64,000 bases of DNA from Anniella stebbinsi (taxonomy: Eukaryota > Chordata > Lepidosauria > Squamata > Anniellidae): the NCBI GenBank assembly GCA_029215795.1, contig JARDYH010000001.1, positions 7,806,001-7,870,000 on the forward strand. The letters run 5' to 3'. Made by a program: the position numbers and the translations under genes. Below the pieces are notes generated by a model. That model worked only from the letters and a program-made list of their open reading frames with translations, was not told where the DNA came from and did not search any database. Positions 62,701 to 64,000 of the stretch are shown piece by piece; positions within the stretch are counted from its first letter, which is position 1; each line of letters begins with the position of its first letter.

Positions 62701-63773
62701 CACAAACCTGTGCAATACGTATCACAATTTTGGAAAATGTAATGAAGAAGAATTGGTCCTGGTGAGGGGGGCACTTGGTGTATAAAGAATGGAAAAGAAT
62801 GGTATAATTGTAGTTAAGAGCTGAAATAAAATTATTTTTTAAAAAAATGAAAAGGGAATTTCAGTAGGTGTCGTTTGAATACATGCAACACCTGGTGAAA
62901 TTCCCTCTTCATCACAACAGTTCAAGCAGCAGGAGCCCTGCCTAGCGTGACCAGATACAAAAGAGGGCAGGGCTCCTTCTGCTCTAACTGTTGTGATTAA
63001 GAGAGAATTCCACCAGGTGCTGCATGCCTACAAATGACACCTGTTGAAATTCCCTTTTCTATGCAACTGTTAAAGATACAGGAGCCTTGTCCTCCATTCC
63101 ATAGGGTCACCCTACCCAAGGGGTGTTGAAATAATCTGCCAATTTCATGTAATGCTGGCCTGCCACTGCTCCCCTTCCACACTCACGTATTGTCATGTGC
63201 ACTTCTACTTTGAAAGACCTGCCCAGAAATAAGTGTTGGGAGAGTCCAGCAGGGGAGATAGGAGTCTATATGTATGTGTGTGTTTGTGTGTGTGTGTAGG
63301 TGTGGCTACTGTGACCACTAAGGTAAGGCTAATGCCCCCTACCCACTCTTGGATCATTGCTATTAAGCCACTCGATCTTCTGCCTCTCCTCTAGCACGAA
63401 GCACCAGGCTCAAGACCGTCCCATGTCCCTCTGGATTTCAGGTATGAAACAGCTGGAACCTGCCAAGCATCTGTTCAGCTCCATCCTCTGGGACTTCATG
63501 GATACTGCTTGGCCCTCACCCATCAGCTTGGTGGTTCCACGAGGTAAGGAGGCCTCTCCTTTGCAGCCCCGACTGTGTGCGTTCCTACGCAAGGGGCTAT
63601 TGCTCCCAACCTCTACCAGCTGAATAAGCTTTGATGCAGCTCTTGCTTCTTCGATCTTAGGGGAATGGGTGGACTACCTGGGCATGAAAGACTCTGCCAA
63701 GTACGTTGGCACCCCTCAGAGCATTGCCATCCGCATCCCAGATTGCTCAGTCGCCACCCATCTCATTGACTTG
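54773..63773 (+). CDS. Multi-pass membrane (GPR1/FUN34/YaaH-like repeats) - Sua5/YrdC fusion protein, 3' end outside the window
   Basis: Exons 54773-54839, 56072-56185, 57838-59526, 61925-62024, 63395-63543 and 63661-63773 join in frame (744 codons so far; the last donor GTGAGC follows 63773). Residues about 14-585 are almost entirely hydrophobic segments. I see three similar units (about 14-185, 216-378 and 418-585). The third has LVVAGGILKLLCG then AFSRGKTLESSAFTLYGFMW, close to the GG-Q-AG-EF-G-T-F-AT-F-YG-FW pattern of the acetate/succinate transporter family GPR1/FUN34/YaaH. Residues 624-744+ are YrdC-like: GIPTDTVYVLAAA, then DRPMSLWIS, WPSPISLVVPRG and SIAIRIPDC. YrdC/Sua5 enzymes make threonylcarbamoyl-AMP for tRNA t6A. 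The K-x-R motif appears as K-H-Q and the usual Gly after PTDTVY is Val, so activity is doubtful. The ATG follows from the first in-frame Met in the CpG island. I do not recognise an approved symbol. Confidence 0.85.
54840..56071 (+). other. Intron 1 of the transporter-YrdC gene
   Basis: About 1.2 kb without a repeat or exon that I can support. Confidence 0.6.
56186..57837 (+). other. Intron 2 of the transporter-YrdC gene
   Basis: It contains a (GGAA)n/(GA)n tract at 56565-56621, a (CA)n tract at about 56691-56720, a CR1-like end fragment at about 57140-57265 and a two-arm hAT MITE at 57479-57797 close to the acceptor. Confidence 0.75.
57479..57797. mobile_element. hAT-type foldback MITE, copy 7 (two arms)
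   Basis: A 319-bp palindrome begins TAGGGTGACCATATGC and ends 'catgtggtcatccga'. The two arms meet near 57637 at 'ctggccagatac'. It ends only 40 bp before the splice acceptor of the large exon at 57838. Confidence 0.88.
59609..59929. mobile_element. hAT-type foldback MITE, copy 8, with 8-bp target duplication
   Basis: A 321-bp palindrome starts TAAGGTGACCATATGG and ends 'gtccccgta'. Perfect target duplications TCTCAAGG lie at 59601-59608 and 59930-59937. It sits 82 bp after the donor of the large exon. Confidence 0.93.
60721..61040. mobile_element. hAT-type foldback MITE, copy 9, with 8-bp target duplication
   Basis: A 320-bp palindrome starts TAGGGTGACCAGAT and ends ATCTGGTCACCCTA. Perfect target duplications TGCTAAGC lie at 60713-60720 and 61041-61048. 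This is the clearest copy for defining the element ends. Confidence 0.95.
62220..62370 (-). repeat. CR1-like end fragment
   Basis: 'cggaacacaggaagagctgtcctggatcagacc' and 'tctagtccagcattctgatcacacagtggtcaac' match the ends seen at 30385-30680 and 57140-57265. Confidence 0.65.
62386..63114. mobile_element. hAT-type foldback MITE, copy 10, split by an L1 insertion
   Basis: The left arm (62386-62452) begins 'ggggtgaccatatggaaaggaggacagggctcc' and breaks at 'gggaatttca'. It resumes at 62849 and continues to 'catagggtcacccta' at about 63114. Removing the inserted L1 piece gives the usual two-arm form of about 330 bp. Confidence 0.88.
62453..62848 (+). mobile_element. 5'-truncated L1 3' end inside a MITE
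   Basis: The insert encodes a remnant of the ORF2 C-terminus: 'QMVEWYKEVWDIAIDDKLTC' is the counterpart of EEWYKEIWDMALNDKLTY in the L1 at 10901-11605. A short 3' UTR, AATAAA and a poly-A of about 7 follow. Perfect 15-bp target duplications GAAAAGGGAATTTCA lie at 62438-62452 and 62849-62863. It comes from a related but distinct L1 lineage. Confidence 0.93.
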
Positions 63774-64000
63774 GTGAGCAGAATCCATTGTCTCCATTTG
63801 TGTCCGTCGTTATAGTTGCAAATCAGTGTGAAGAGCTGGCCAAGCTATCCTGAGAGTTACTTGGTGTATACCTAAATGGGAGATTCCCAACCTATTTTGG
63901 GCTGGTGGGGCACATTTGGAATTTTGAGGGAGTGTTGTGGGTGCTCTCACAAAATGGCTGCATGGTGGGCATGGCCAGTTGGAAAAAAACTCATTTCCCA
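63774..64000 (+). other. Start of the next intron, window end
   Basis: No exon is visible after the donor at 63774; the rest of the YrdC-like domain must lie beyond the window. Confidence 0.6.

Noticed and set aside
50577..63114. Regularly recurring repeats reminiscent of a CRISPR-like array
   Set aside because: Spacing is irregular, units are 160-320-bp palindromes with target duplications, and the host is a vertebrate with introns.
63436..63460. Donor-like GGTATGAA inside the exon 63395-63543
   Set aside because: The frame continues through it with YrdC-like sequence up to a better donor at 63544.

Overview
The window looks like nuclear DNA of a squamate reptile (lizard-type). Split genes have GT-AG introns, CpG-rich promoters and AATAAA signals. 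Introns and spacers are full of L1, CR1-like and L2-like LINE pieces, tRNA-derived SINEs and non-autonomous DNA elements. The species call is inference from the repeat mix; the gene calls rest on reading exons directly.

Layout, left to right. (1) 3434-10150, + strand: last five coding exons and 3' UTR of TAF1, largest subunit of TFIID. (2) 10320-16560: spacer holding a CR1-like element split by an essentially full-length but frame-broken L1 on the minus strand. (3) 17150-41340, + strand: complete OGT, the nucleocytoplasmic O-GlcNAc transferase, 22 coding exons and 1046 codons, from a CpG-island promoter. (4) 41780-47363, + strand: a divergent centrin in five coding exons, from a CCAAT-rich promoter. 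(5) 48345-53670, minus strand: a four-exon ES1/ElbB-family (GATD3-like) gene with a TATA box and no visible mitochondrial presequence. (6) 54500 to the window end, + strand: an unusual gene cut off by the window edge. It joins a long multi-pass membrane region, which I read as three GPR1/FUN34/YaaH (acetate-transporter-like) repeats, to a Sua5/YrdC-type domain.

TAF1 and OGT are neighbours in human Xq13 and keep that order here. The centrin, ES1-like and transporter-YrdC block downstream is not what I recall following human OGT, so it may be an ancestral segment rearranged or lost in mammals. From 44 kb onward the sequence is peppered with copies of one palindromic hAT-type MITE (about 320 bp, 8-bp target duplications, nested inverted repeats); I saw none before 44 kb. 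Sixteen G or C homopolymers of 10 or more bases are another unusual trait.

The genes do not form an operon-like pathway. TAF1, OGT and the centrin are housekeeping-type genes. The transporter-YrdC fusion is the best candidate for something poorly described.
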